From Streptomyces sedi (GTDB taxonomy: Bacteria > Actinomycetota > Actinomycetes > Streptomycetales > Streptomycetaceae): a stretch of DNA of 64,000 bases. Position 1 is the stretch's first letter, and every line of letters starts with the position of its first letter. Of the stretch, positions 28,997 to 36,663 are shown piece by piece. The position numbers and the translations under genes were made by a program. The stretch is from positions 1 to 64,000 of the forward strand of contig NZ_VDGT01000020.1 in NCBI RefSeq assembly GCF_006335015.1, given 5' to 3'. Under the pieces are notes generated by a model, which was not told the DNA's origin, did not search any database, and worked only from the letters and a program-made list of their open reading frames with translations.

Positions 28997-29314
28997 TCTT
29001 GTTCCTCTCTTAGCCTGCCCCGAGATTGGGGCATGGGCGGAGTCTCCCAGGGGTATGTGATTGTTAAGCCGCCGAATTAACAAAGTCAACCCTCCAAAGA
29101 ACACGAACAGGCAACGACGTGTCCGCACTTCGGAGGAGCGTCTCCGCGTCGGCGTCCCCACGATGAGCCATCGGTCCCCACACGTCCCCTGCCTGACGGT
29201 CCATACTGGCCAAAAGCTTCGTCAGCCAAATAAACTAAGAGTCGCGCAGTGTCACCTGCGCGCCACCTAACGAAGTGGTCAACTCCCGTGCGGGGTGCGA
29301 AGGATGGGGATGCA
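28997..29314. other. Divergent regulatory region between importer operon and ROK regulator
   Basis: This 318-bp gap has no gene. It holds the importer promoter and operator at 29061-29090 and an AT-rich stretch around 29210-29236 with TAAACT (29231-29236) that may be the -10 of the ROK gene. I could not find a convincing -35 box for the ROK gene. Confidence 0.55.
29061..29090 (-). promoter_or_regulatory. ROK-type operator overlapping the importer promoter
   Basis: A perfect dyad TTGTTAA (29061-29067) - 9 bases - TTAACAA (29077-29083) lies between and over a minus-strand promoter, TTGACT (29089-29084), 17-base spacer, TAACAA (29066-29061). The segment matches 23233-23262 in 25 of 30 bases, and two of the differences are a symmetric G/C swap in the two half-sites. 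Dyads of TTAA type are known for ROK repressors such as XylR and NagC relatives. Confidence 0.7.
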
Positions 29315-30589
29315 GTGAACGGACCGGCCGGAGCGACCCCCCACGCCAGCAGCAGAGCCGCCGTGCTCGACGTCATCCGCGCCGCCGGCACCATCAGCAG
29401 GGTCGGCCTCGTGAAGGCGACCGGGTTCACCGGCGCCACCATCTCCACCGTGGTCCGGCGCCTGATCGACGACGGCCTGGTGTGGGAGTCCGGGCGGGCG
29501 GAGTCCACGGGCGGCAAGCGCCGAGTGCTGCTCCAGCTCAACCAGTCCTCCCGGTTCGCCGTGGGTGTCCATCTGGACCATGCCGGCATCACGTACGTGC
29601 TCACCAACCTGGGGGGTTCGGTGGTCGCCCGGATGTCCCGGGCTGGGGTGGGCACCGACGATCCGCCGGTCATCATGGAGCGCATGGCGACGGAGGTCGA
29701 CGCGCTGATCGACGGCGCCGGGGTCGACCGGAGCAGGATACTGGGCCTCGGTCTCGTTGCTCCCGGCCCCATGAACCAGATCAGCGGAGTGCGTCTGAGT
29801 CCACCGGCCATGCGGCACTGGGAAGACTACCCACTGGCCGGAGTGCTGGAGACCGCCACCCACCTCCCGGTGGTGCTGGACAACGATGCCACGGCCGCCG
29901 CGCTGGGGGAACACTGGTCCGGCGACGTGGGCGGTACCTCCACGTTCGCCGCGATCTACATGGGTACCGGGGTCGGTGCCGGCCTGGTGGTCAACGGCAT
30001 CACCTACCGCGGTGTCAGCGGCAACGCCGGGGAGATCGGGCACATCTGCCTCGACGTCAACGGCCCCGAGTGCTGGTGCGGGGCCCGCGGCTGCACCGAG
30101 ACGCTCGCCGGCCCCGGCGCCGTGGTGGCCGCGGCGCGCGCCGACGCGGAGCTGGCGCGGACGGCCGGCCTCACGGACTCGCCCGAACGCCCGCGCTGGC
30201 TCGCGGACTTCGCCGCCGTCACCAGGGCGGCGCTGCGCGGGGACGCCCGCGCCAAGCTGCTGCTTGAGGGCTCCGCCCGCCATCTGGCGGTGGCCGCCCG
30301 CACCCTGGCCAACGTGATGGACCTGGAGCAGCTGGTGCTGACCGGGCCGAGCCTGGCGATCGCCGGCTCCATCTATCTACCCGTTGTTCAGGCGGAGTTG
30401 GACCGTTCGTTCTTCTCCAGGGCCACCCACTCGGTGACCGTGCGGCTCTCCCACTCTGCGGCCACGGCACCCGCCATCGGGGCCGCGGCGCTGGTGCTCC
30501 AGTCCGAGCTGGTCCCGCTGCGCGAGGGCTCCCGGCTGCCGGACAACCTGGGCGAGGCAGAGCCGACGGCCCAGCCCGCGGGGAGATGA
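29315..30589 (+). CDS. ROK family transcriptional regulator
   Basis: This 424-residue protein has an N-terminal winged helix (SRAAVLDVIRAAGTISRVGLVKATGFTGATISTVVRRLIDDGLV, about residues 13-55) followed by a ROK sugar-kinase fold with LDNDATAAALGEHW and the zinc-binding motif GHICLDVNGPECWCGARGC. The helix head marks it as a repressor rather than a sugar kinase. The GTG at 29315 follows a GGATGGGG stretch; the frame is open to 29249 without a ribosome binding site. It is divergent from the importer operon and is the best candidate to bind the dyads at 29061 and 23233. Confidence 0.92.
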   Translation: MNGPAGATPHASSRAAVLDVIRAAGTISRVGLVKATGFTGATISTVVRRLIDDGLVWESGRAESTGGKRRVLLQLNQSSRFAVGVHLDHAGITYVLTNLGGSVVARMSRAGVGTDDPPVIMERMATEVDALIDGAGVDRSRILGLGLVAPGPMNQISGVRLSPPAMRHWEDYPLAGVLETATHLPVVLDNDATAAALGEHWSGDVGGTSTFAAIYMGTGVGAGLVVNGITYRGVSGNAGEIGHICLDVNGPECWCGARGCTETLAGPGAVVAAARADAELARTAGLTDSPERPRWLADFAAVTRAALRGDARAKLLLEGSARHLAVAARTLANVMDLEQLVLTGPSLAIAGSIYLPVVQAELDRSFFSRATHSVTVRLSHSAATAPAIGAAALVLQSELVPLREGSRLPDNLGEAEPTAQPAGR

Positions 30590-30659
30590 CCCGCGCGGGG
30601 GCGCGCGCCGTGCACCCCCCGCGACCTTTCGGGATCGCACCACCCTAAGTAAAGAAAAA

Positions 30660-30695
30660 TCGCGGTATCTCTTCTCTAACGGGTTAATTCCGCGA
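30660..30695 (+). promoter_or_regulatory. AT-rich leader with stem upstream of P450 gene
   Basis: The stretch 30645-30690 is unusually AT-rich for this genome. TCGCGG (30660-30665) and CCGCGA (30690-30695) can pair around a 24-nt loop. It probably contains the promoter of the P450-PKS operon, but I cannot identify -35/-10 boxes with confidence. Confidence 0.3.
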
Positions 30696-30772
30696 ACGGG
30701 GCACATGACCGGGGTTCGTCGCGGGGACAGAACGATTCGTCCCCGTGATCCCGACGAACTGGAGAGCCTCCG

Positions 30773-31978
30773 TTGGCCACCTCCGACACCGTCCACCACT
30801 GCCCGTTCGACTTCTCCGAAGGGCTGGAATTCGACCCCACCCTGAGAAAACTCATGACCGAGGAGCCGGTCGCGCGCGTCACCCTCTCCTACGGCGAGGG
30901 CACGGCCTGGCTGGTCACCCGCTACGAGGACGTCCGGCTGGTCACCACCGACCGCAGGTTCAGCCGGGCCGCCGTCGCCGGACGGAACTTCCCCCGGATG
31001 ACGCCGGCGCCCATCGTCCAGTCCGAGTCGATCAACCTGCTCGACCCGCCCACCAGCAGCCGACTGCGCCGCCTGGTGGCCCAGGCGTTCACCGCGCCCA
31101 GGGTCGCGGCCATGCGGCCGGCCACCCAGCGGATCGTGGACCGGCTGCTGGACGAGATGGCCGACCACGGGCCGCCGGCCGACCTGGTCGCGCATCTCTC
31201 CTCCCAGCTGCCGATGACCACCATCTGCGAGGTCCTCGACATCCCCGAGGAGGACCGTCCCGAGCTGCGCCGGCGGGCGATGGCCATGATGGCCACGGGT
31301 CCCGCCACCAAGGAGGCCGCCGTCCAGGCCAAGGCCGAGCTGCGTTCCTACTTCGGCGAGCTGACCCGGGCCCGCCGGGCCGCGCCGGGCGAAGACCTGG
31401 TCAGCCACCTGGCGACCGCGCGTGACGGCGAGGAGCGGCTGGGCGACGACGAACTGACCGTGATGGCCATGGTCCTGATGATGACCGGCCACGACACCAG
31501 CACCTACCAGCTGAGCAACATCACCTACACCCTGCTCACCCAGCCCGAGGCACTGGCCAAGCTCCGCGCGGAGCCGGACCGGCTGCCGAACGCGCTGGAG
31601 GAGCTGTTCCGGTACATCCCCTTCCGCAAGGGCGTCGGGATCCCCAGGATCGCGCTGGAGGACGTGCGGCTGGGCGACGTCACCGTGCGCGCCGGCGACA
31701 CGGTGCACGTCTCCTATCTGGCGGCCAACCGCGACCCGGCCCGCTTCCCGCACCCGGACGAGCTGGACATCGACCGGCCGCCGTCGCCGCACATGACCTT
31801 CGGCTGGGGGGCCCACCACTGCATCGGCGCGCCGCTGGCGGTGATGGAGATCCGGGCGGCCATCGGCACGCTGCTGGCCCGGTTCCCCGGACTGCGGCTC
31901 GCCGTCCCGCCGGAGGAGGTGCGGTGGAACGACGAGTCCATCTGGCGCTATCCGTATGAGCTCCCGGTCGCTTGGTGA
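30773..31978 (+). CDS. Cytochrome P450 (CYP158A-like)
   Basis: This 401-residue soluble bacterial P450 has the I-helix motif MTGHDTST, the ExxR motif in EELFR and the heme loop FGWGAHHCIGAPLA with Cys350. Sequence style and the adjacent tetrahydroxynaphthalene synthase gene resemble CYP158A enzymes, which couple flaviolin oxidatively to biflaviolin pigments. The start is TTG at 30773 with GGAG eight bases upstream. It precedes the PKS gene by 87 bases in the same direction. The assignment to CYP158A rests on context and general similarity; redox partners are not encoded nearby. Confidence 0.85.
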   Translation: MATSDTVHHCPFDFSEGLEFDPTLRKLMTEEPVARVTLSYGEGTAWLVTRYEDVRLVTTDRRFSRAAVAGRNFPRMTPAPIVQSESINLLDPPTSSRLRRLVAQAFTAPRVAAMRPATQRIVDRLLDEMADHGPPADLVAHLSSQLPMTTICEVLDIPEEDRPELRRRAMAMMATGPATKEAAVQAKAELRSYFGELTRARRAAPGEDLVSHLATARDGEERLGDDELTVMAMVLMMTGHDTSTYQLSNITYTLLTQPEALAKLRAEPDRLPNALEELFRYIPFRKGVGIPRIALEDVRLGDVTVRAGDTVHVSYLAANRDPARFPHPDELDIDRPPSPHMTFGWGAHHCIGAPLAVMEIRAAIGTLLARFPGLRLAVPPEEVRWNDESIWRYPYELPVAW

Positions 31979-32065
31979 CCGGCTCGGCCGAAGCGAACAC
32001 CGTCAAGAAAGCCATCGATACCGCGCCTGGCACCCCGTGCCCGGCGGCGGCAAGGGGAGGGGATC

Positions 32066-33172
32066 ATGGCCGTCCTGTGCAGACCAGCGATCGCGGTACC
32101 TGAGCACGTTCTCACCCTGGAGCAGACCCTCCAGCTGGCGCGCGACATGCACGCCGACCATCCGCAACTGGGCCTGGCGCTACGCCTGATCGAGAACACC
32201 GGGGTCCGCACCCGGTATCTGGTGCAGCCGATCGAGGACACCCTGCGGCATCCGGGCTTCGAGGAGCGCAACCGGATCTACGAGGCGGAGGCCAAGCGCC
32301 GGGTGCCGCAGGTCGTGTACCAGGCGCTGGACAACGCCGACCTGACCGTTCGGGACATCGACCTGATCGTCTATGTCTCCTGCACGGGCTTCATGATGCC
32401 GTCGATGACCGCCTGGTTGATCAACACGCTCGGTTTTCGGCCGGAAACCCGTCAGTTGCCGATCGCCCAGCTCGGCTGCGCGGCGGGCGGCGCGGCGATC
32501 AACAGGGCGCACGACTTCTGCCAGGCGTACCCGGAGGCCAACGCCCTCATCGTGGCCTGCGAGTTCTGCTCGCTCTGCTACCAGCCGACCGACCTCGGCG
32601 TGGGCCAGCTGCTCTCCAACGGCCTCTTCGGCGACGCCGTGGCCGCCGCCGCGGTGCGCGGGCGGGGCGGGAGCGGGGTGTCGCTGGAGCGGAACGCCTC
32701 GCACCTGGTGCCGGACACGGAGGACTGGATCTCCTACGGGGTGCGGGCCACCGGCTTCCACTTCCAGCTGGACAAGCGGGTGCCCACCACCATGAAGATG
32801 CTGGCGCCCGCGCTGCGCACGCTCGCCGACGCACACCAGTGGGACGTCTCCGGGCTCGACTTCCACATCGTGCACGCAGGCGGCCCGCGCATCCTGGACG
32901 ACCTGTGCCACTTCCTGGACGTGGACCCGGAGATGTTCCGCTTCAGCCGGGCCACCCTGACCGAACGGGGGAACATCGCCAGCTGCGTGGTCTTCGACGC
33001 GCTGGAACGGCTCTTCGCCGAGGGCGGCGCCGAGCAGGGTGCCAGGGGGCAGATCGCGGGCTTCGGGCCCGGCATCACCGCCGAGATGGCGCTCGGTAGT
33101 TGGGAGACCGGGGAACGGCCGGCCGTGGCAGGGCAGACCCGGCGGTCCGCCCCGCGCGCCACCGTCGTCTGA
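32066..33172 (+). CDS. rppA: Type III polyketide synthase, 1,3,6,8-tetrahydroxynaphthalene synthase
   Basis: This 368-residue chalcone-synthase-fold enzyme carries the catalytic triad Cys138 (QLGCAAGG), His270 (VHAGGP) and Asn303 (ERGNIAS), at the numbering known for RppA. Other hallmarks are VSCTGFMMPSMTAWL and FCSLCYQPTD. It condenses five malonyl-CoA to tetrahydroxynaphthalene, which oxidises to flaviolin and feeds brown pigment. GGGGAGGGG precedes the ATG. Together with the P450 it forms a two-gene pigment operon; here the P450 comes first. Confidence 0.93.
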   Translation: MAVLCRPAIAVPEHVLTLEQTLQLARDMHADHPQLGLALRLIENTGVRTRYLVQPIEDTLRHPGFEERNRIYEAEAKRRVPQVVYQALDNADLTVRDIDLIVYVSCTGFMMPSMTAWLINTLGFRPETRQLPIAQLGCAAGGAAINRAHDFCQAYPEANALIVACEFCSLCYQPTDLGVGQLLSNGLFGDAVAAAAVRGRGGSGVSLERNASHLVPDTEDWISYGVRATGFHFQLDKRVPTTMKMLAPALRTLADAHQWDVSGLDFHIVHAGGPRILDDLCHFLDVDPEMFRFSRATLTERGNIASCVVFDALERLFAEGGAEQGARGQIAGFGPGITAEMALGSWETGERPAVAGQTRRSAPRATVV

Positions 33173-33177
33173 GCGGA

Positions 33178-33202
33178 GGCTCGCGGCGGCAGGCCGCGAG
33201 CC
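33178..33202. terminator. Bidirectional terminator between rppA and Nudix genes
   Basis: Perfect 9-bp arms GGCTCGCGG (33178-33186) and CCGCGAGCC (33194-33202) with a 7-nt loop lie just past the PKS stop, between convergent genes. Confidence 0.65.
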
Positions 33203-33234
33203 GAGAGTGGCGAGCGGCGGGCGGGGGCCGGGGG

Positions 33235-33753
33235 TCAGCGGGCGGCGGTCGCCAGATAGGCGGCGGAGATGTCCGTGTGCGTGGGGAAGGCCAACCGGGC
33301 CGGGCGGTTGAGAACCAACCACTCGGTGGCCTCGGAGGTCGGTCGGGACGGCGGCAGCCCGGCGGCGTCCACGGGCGGGAAGAGCGCGAAGACGTTCAGA
33401 TTCCGTTCGGTGCTGTGCACGTCGAAGAGGGTGGCATCCTTCGCCGGCGCGGTCAGGCCGGTCTCCTCCCACAACTCCCGGGCCGCCGCCTCCCGCCAGT
33501 CCTCGCCGATCTCCATGTAGCCGCCGGGCAGAGCCAGTTCACCACGACAGGGCTCGATGTCCCGGCGCACCACCACCAGCCCCCGGTCGCCGTCCGTCGC
33601 CACCACCGGCAGCAGGGCGACGGCCACCGGCAGCGGGTTGGCCCACAGCGTCTCGCCGCAGCGCGGGCAGTCCCTGGGCCAGCCCGCGACGGCGGCGTAC
33701 CCGGCCCCGCAGTAGGGGCAGTGCGTCACGGTGCGGCCATAGGTGTAAGCCAT
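33235..33753 (-). CDS. Nudix hydrolase with N-terminal zinc ribbon
   Basis: This 172-residue protein begins with a zinc ribbon (Cys12, Cys15, Cys29, Cys32 in CPYC and CPRC) and contains a complete Nudix box at about 77-100 (GGYMEIGEDW...REAAARELWEETGL). It should hydrolyse a nucleoside diphosphate derivative; zinc-ribbon Nudix proteins include NADH pyrophosphatase-like enzymes, but the NudC-specific motif is not evident. The ATG at 33753 opens MAYTYGRTVTHCPYC; the frame is open further upstream into the hairpin region. It converges on rppA. Confidence 0.85.
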   Translation of the reverse strand: MAYTYGRTVTHCPYCGAGYAAVAGWPRDCPRCGETLWANPLPVAVALLPVVATDGDRGLVVVRRDIEPCRGELALPGGYMEIGEDWREAAARELWEETGLTAPAKDATLFDVHSTERNLNVFALFPPVDAAGLPPSRPTSEATEWLVLNRPARLAFPTHTDISAAYLATAAR

Positions 33754-33787
33754 CGGGCGTCGCTCCGCCTTTCGCTCTCTCGCATCG

Positions 33788-33926
33788 GTCGGACGTCGTG
33801 CGCGTGGCCCCGCGGGGCGCACGACGTCCGACGCTCCTCGTTCCGCTCGAAGTCGACATGTCCCCCGGCCCGTGGTCGGTCACGACACGTCGACTTGTCC
33901 ATGAGTGCCCTCGTCTCCTCGACGAG
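33788..33926. promoter_or_regulatory. Three consecutive hairpins between methyltransferase and Nudix genes
   Basis: Hairpin 1: perfect 16-bp arms at 33788-33803 and 33817-33832, loop 13. Hairpin 2: 13-bp arms at 33850-33862 and 33884-33896 with one mismatch, loop 21. Hairpin 3: CTCGTC (33910-33915) and GACGAG (33921-33926), loop 5. All lie in the 191-bp gap downstream of the methyltransferase and upstream of the Nudix gene. They may end transcription, attenuate read-through or be operator dyads. Confidence 0.55.
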
Positions 33927-33944
33927 CGCGCGCTCGCACCGAGG

Positions 33945-34775
33945 CTACGCTGCCCGACCGCCGTCGCCGGTCAGGGGGCCGGGCCGCCGTTTGAGCCCGA
34001 CGCCGCCCACGATCTCCAGGTCCAGGGGGCCGGGGTCGACGTCAGCCGTCGGGCGCCACAGGGGGCAGGAGACCACCCCGGGGTCGATCAGCTCCAGCCC
34101 GTCGAAGAAGCCGACGATCTCGTCGTGGCCGCGCAGGTGGTACGGGACGGCGCCGGTCCTGTTGTAGCGGCCCTGCGCCTCCGCGAAGGCGAGGCGGCCC
34201 GTGACGCCGTCGTTGAGCGACAGCCCGCTGCCGGGAGCCAGCGCGTCCACCAGCGTGCCGACGGCGGCGCGGGCCCGCGCGTAGTCGTCGACATGCCCCA
34301 GGACACCGTTGAGAATCAGCCCCACGGGGCGTCCCAGGTCCAGCCGTTGGTTGACGGCGGCCAGCACGGCCTCGGGTTCCCGCAGGTCGGCGTGGACGTA
34401 GTCGGTGGCGCCTTCGGGGCCGCTGGCCATCAGGGCCCGGGCGTGGGCGAGGACCAGCGGGTCGTTGTCGACGTAGACGATCCGCGCGTCGGGGCGGTGG
34501 CGCTGGGCGATCTGGTGGGTGTTCTCCGCCGTGGGCAGCCCGGTGCCGATGTCGACGAACTGCCGGATGCCGCCCTCGACGGCGAGGTGCCGGACGGTGC
34601 GGCCGAGGAACTCCCGTGAGGCGCGGGCGACCTGGCGCACCTCGGGGAAGATCCGGCAGTACTCCTCCCCCGCGCTCCGGTCCACCGCGTAGTGGTCGCG
34701 ACCGCCCAGCCAGTAGTTCCAGATCCTCGCCGAGTGCGGCACCGTCGTGTCGATCATGGTCGCCTCTTCGGTCAC
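33945..34775 (-). CDS. SAM-dependent methyltransferase (Methyltransf_19 / DUF574), paralogue A
   Basis: This 276-residue protein matches the Methyltransf_19 family, abundant in streptomycetes. The family opening HSARIWNYWLGGRDHYAVDR is followed by the SAM-binding loop FVDIGTGLPTAENTH, the acidic residue in IVYVDNDPLVLAHARAL and later VGLILNGVLGHVDD. The target is unknown. The start is a GTG at 34775 with GGAG ten bases upstream; an ATG six codons later is an alternative. It is clearly paralogous to the gene at 37694-38509, and the pair brackets the DNA repair genes. Confidence 0.88.
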   Translation of the reverse strand: MTEEATMIDTTVPHSARIWNYWLGGRDHYAVDRSAGEEYCRIFPEVRQVARASREFLGRTVRHLAVEGGIRQFVDIGTGLPTAENTHQIAQRHRPDARIVYVDNDPLVLAHARALMASGPEGATDYVHADLREPEAVLAAVNQRLDLGRPVGLILNGVLGHVDDYARARAAVGTLVDALAPGSGLSLNDGVTGRLAFAEAQGRYNRTGAVPYHLRGHDEIVGFFDGLELIDPGVVSCPLWRPTADVDPGPLDLEIVGGVGLKRRPGPLTGDGGRAA

Positions 34776-34891
34776 GGCGCGGTTTCTCCAGGTGGTGCAC
34801 GATGCTGCGGAGCGGGTGGGGCGGGGCCGCGACCGGGAGGGCGCGCGGGGCGGACGACGGTGGACGACAGCAACGCATCATAGAGGCGCCG

Positions 34892-34907
34892 TGTCGACGC
34901 GTCGACA
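34892..34907. promoter_or_regulatory. 16-bp perfect palindrome upstream of methyltransferase A
   Basis: TGTCGACGCGTCGACA reads the same on both strands and is followed by AAAA. It lies 117 bases upstream of the methyltransferase start and 72 bases past the ligase stop. It is a possible operator; it shares the GTCGAC core with hairpin 2 at 33850-33896. Confidence 0.4.
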
Positions 34908-34978
34908 AAAAGCGGGCGCGGGCGCGTGGTTGGGAGCACGCCGGCCGCGCTCGCGCCCGCGCCGGCCGCCCTTCGGGG

Positions 34979-36049
34979 TCAGTCGCCGCGCGTGGTCAGC
35001 ACCCGCTCCAGGTCGTAGCCGACGGGCTCCTCCAGCTGCGCGTAGGTGCACTCCTCGGGCAGCCGGTCGGGGCGCCAGCGGCGGAACCTGGTGGTGTGCC
35101 GGAAACGGTCCCCCTGCATGTGGTCGTAGGCGACCTCGCAGACCCGCTCGGGGCGCAACGGGAGCCAGCTGAGGTCCTTCCCCGCGCTCCACCGGCTGGG
35201 TCCGCCCGGCATCCGGTCATGCGCGTGCGCCTCCTCGTGGCCCCAGTCCGCCCAGGGGTGCCCCTCGGCCGAGTCCATCAGCAGCGGCGTCAGCTCCTCC
35301 ATCAGCTCGGCGCGCCGCTTGGCGGTGAACGAGGCGCTGACGCCGACGTGTTGGAGCCGGCCCTCGGCGTCGTAGAGGCCGAGCAGCAGCGAGCCGACGA
35401 CCGGGCCGCTCTTGTGGTGGCGCAGGCCGGCCAGCACGCAGTCGGCGGTGCGCTCGTGCTTGACCTTGACCATGGTCCGCTCGTTCGGCGTGTAGGGCTG
35501 GTCGACGCGCTTGGCGACGACGCCGTCCAGGCCGGCGCCCTCGTACCGCTCGTACCAGTCCCTGGCGACGGCGAGGTCGGTGGTGGCGGGCGCGAGGAAG
35601 AGCGGCCGGCCGGCGCCCGACACCGCCTCGACCAGCAGCCGGCGCCGCTCGGACAGCGGCTCACGCAGCAGCGGCCTGTCCCCGAGGGCCAGCAGGTCGA
35701 ACGCGACGAACCCCGAGGGGTGCCGCTCCGCGAGCATCCGCACCCGGGAGTCGGCAGGGTGGATGCGCTCCAGCAGGGCGTCGAAGTCCAGCCGGCCGTC
35801 GCGGGCGATCACGATCTCGCCGTCCACCACGCAGCGGGACGGAAGCCGCTCCAGCAGCCCCTCGGCCAGCTCGGGGAAGTACCGCGTCAGCGGCTTGGTC
35901 GAACGGCTGTGGATCTCGATCTCGGGACCGTCCCGGAAGACGATCGCCCGGAAGCCGTCCCACTTCGCCTCGTAGTGCAGCCCGGAGGGGATGCGCGCGG
36001 CCGGCTTGGCGAGCATGGGCTTGACGGGGGGCATCACGGGCAGCTCCAT
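34979..36049 (-). CDS. ATP-dependent DNA ligase (LigC / LigD ligase-domain type)
   Basis: This 356-residue ligase has the adenylation-site Lys29 in EAKWDGFRA, followed by EIHSRSTKPLTRYFPEL, the acidic motif CVVDGEIVIA, FDLLAL, EGLDGVVAKR-like AGLDGVVAKRVDQPY and MVKVKHERTADCV. An OB-fold C-terminal domain follows. It seals nicks or double-strand ends with ATP and corresponds to stand-alone ligases of bacterial end joining. It is transcribed toward methyltransferase A. The ligase and the separate polymerase gene (36664) together correspond to two domains of LigD. No Ku gene is in the window. Confidence 0.9.
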   Translation of the reverse strand: MELPVMPPVKPMLAKPAARIPSGLHYEAKWDGFRAIVFRDGPEIEIHSRSTKPLTRYFPELAEGLLERLPSRCVVDGEIVIARDGRLDFDALLERIHPADSRVRMLAERHPSGFVAFDLLALGDRPLLREPLSERRRLLVEAVSGAGRPLFLAPATTDLAVARDWYERYEGAGLDGVVAKRVDQPYTPNERTMVKVKHERTADCVLAGLRHHKSGPVVGSLLLGLYDAEGRLQHVGVSASFTAKRRAELMEELTPLLMDSAEGHPWADWGHEEAHAHDRMPGGPSRWSAGKDLSWLPLRPERVCEVAYDHMQGDRFRHTTRFRRWRPDRLPEECTYAQLEEPVGYDLERVLTTRGD

Positions 36050-36172
36050 GCCGCCGATGCTCCCCGCCCACCCGCGTCCGCCGCCCGCGATGCGCCGCCG
36101 TTCGGGGGCGTCGGTCCCCGCGGCGGCGGCTCAGGACGCGTGCCGTGCGCGCCGGGACGCGTGCCGTGGGCG

Positions 36173-36535
36173 TCAGGACACGTACTGCGTGAGTATCGCC
36201 TGCACCTCGTAGATGTCGACGCCCTTGGTGAAGGTCTTCTCCAGCGGCGTCGGGTTGCTGGAGATCCAGATCTTCAGCTCGGCGTCCAGGTCGAAGTGGC
36301 CCGCGGTCTCGACCGCGAAGTGCGAGATGCTGCGGTAGGGGATCGAGTGGTACTCGACCTTCTTGCCCGTGAGCCCCTGCTTGTCGATCATGATCAGCCG
36401 GCGGTCGGTGAAGAGCATCGTGTCGCGGATCAGCAGGAACGCGGCCTGCACCCGCTCCCCCTGCCCGAGCAGCCGACCGTACTCCTGGTGCGCCTGCCCA
36501 GGGTCGATCGCGTGTGCGTTGCCGAACAGCGCCAT
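36173..36535 (-). CDS. Bacterial PH-domain protein (YvbH-like)
   Basis: This 120-residue single-domain protein fits the bacterial pleckstrin-homology group: LFGNAHAIDPGQAHQEYGRLLGQGERV as an N-terminal helix, then FLLIRDTMLFTDRRLIMIDKQGLTGKKVEYHSIPYRSISHFAVETAG as the beta core and a C-terminal helix ending IQ/EVQAILTQYVS. The family function is unknown; the fold suggests a scaffold that assembles at membranes or with partners. It lies between ligase and polymerase genes, divergent from the polymerase. Confidence 0.85.
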   Translation of the reverse strand: MALFGNAHAIDPGQAHQEYGRLLGQGERVQAAFLLIRDTMLFTDRRLIMIDKQGLTGKKVEYHSIPYRSISHFAVETAGHFDLDAELKIWISSNPTPLEKTFTKGVDIYEVQAILTQYVS

Positions 36536-36663
36536 AACTGGCCCCCCACCGTGCGAAGTTACCTGTTTGGCACTGTACCCCGCCCCACTGACGGCGAACG
36601 GGGGCGCCGGACCGCGGCCCGCCCGGACTGCGCGTCGGGGCCCCGGCCCCTACCGTGGGAGGC

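Noticed and set aside
26717..29080. Long plus-strand frame of 787 codons across permease and binding-protein genes
   Set aside because: It crosses two well-supported genes and the importer promoter on the opposite strand. Composition is typical for an antisense shadow.
29315..30589. ROK protein as a glucokinase
   Set aside because: A clear winged-helix domain precedes the ROK fold and the gene is divergent from the operon it probably controls. A regulator is the better call.
30773..33172. Larger secondary-metabolite gene cluster around rppA
   Set aside because: Neighbours (ROK regulator, Nudix hydrolase, repair genes) are unrelated. Only a two-gene pigment operon is supported.
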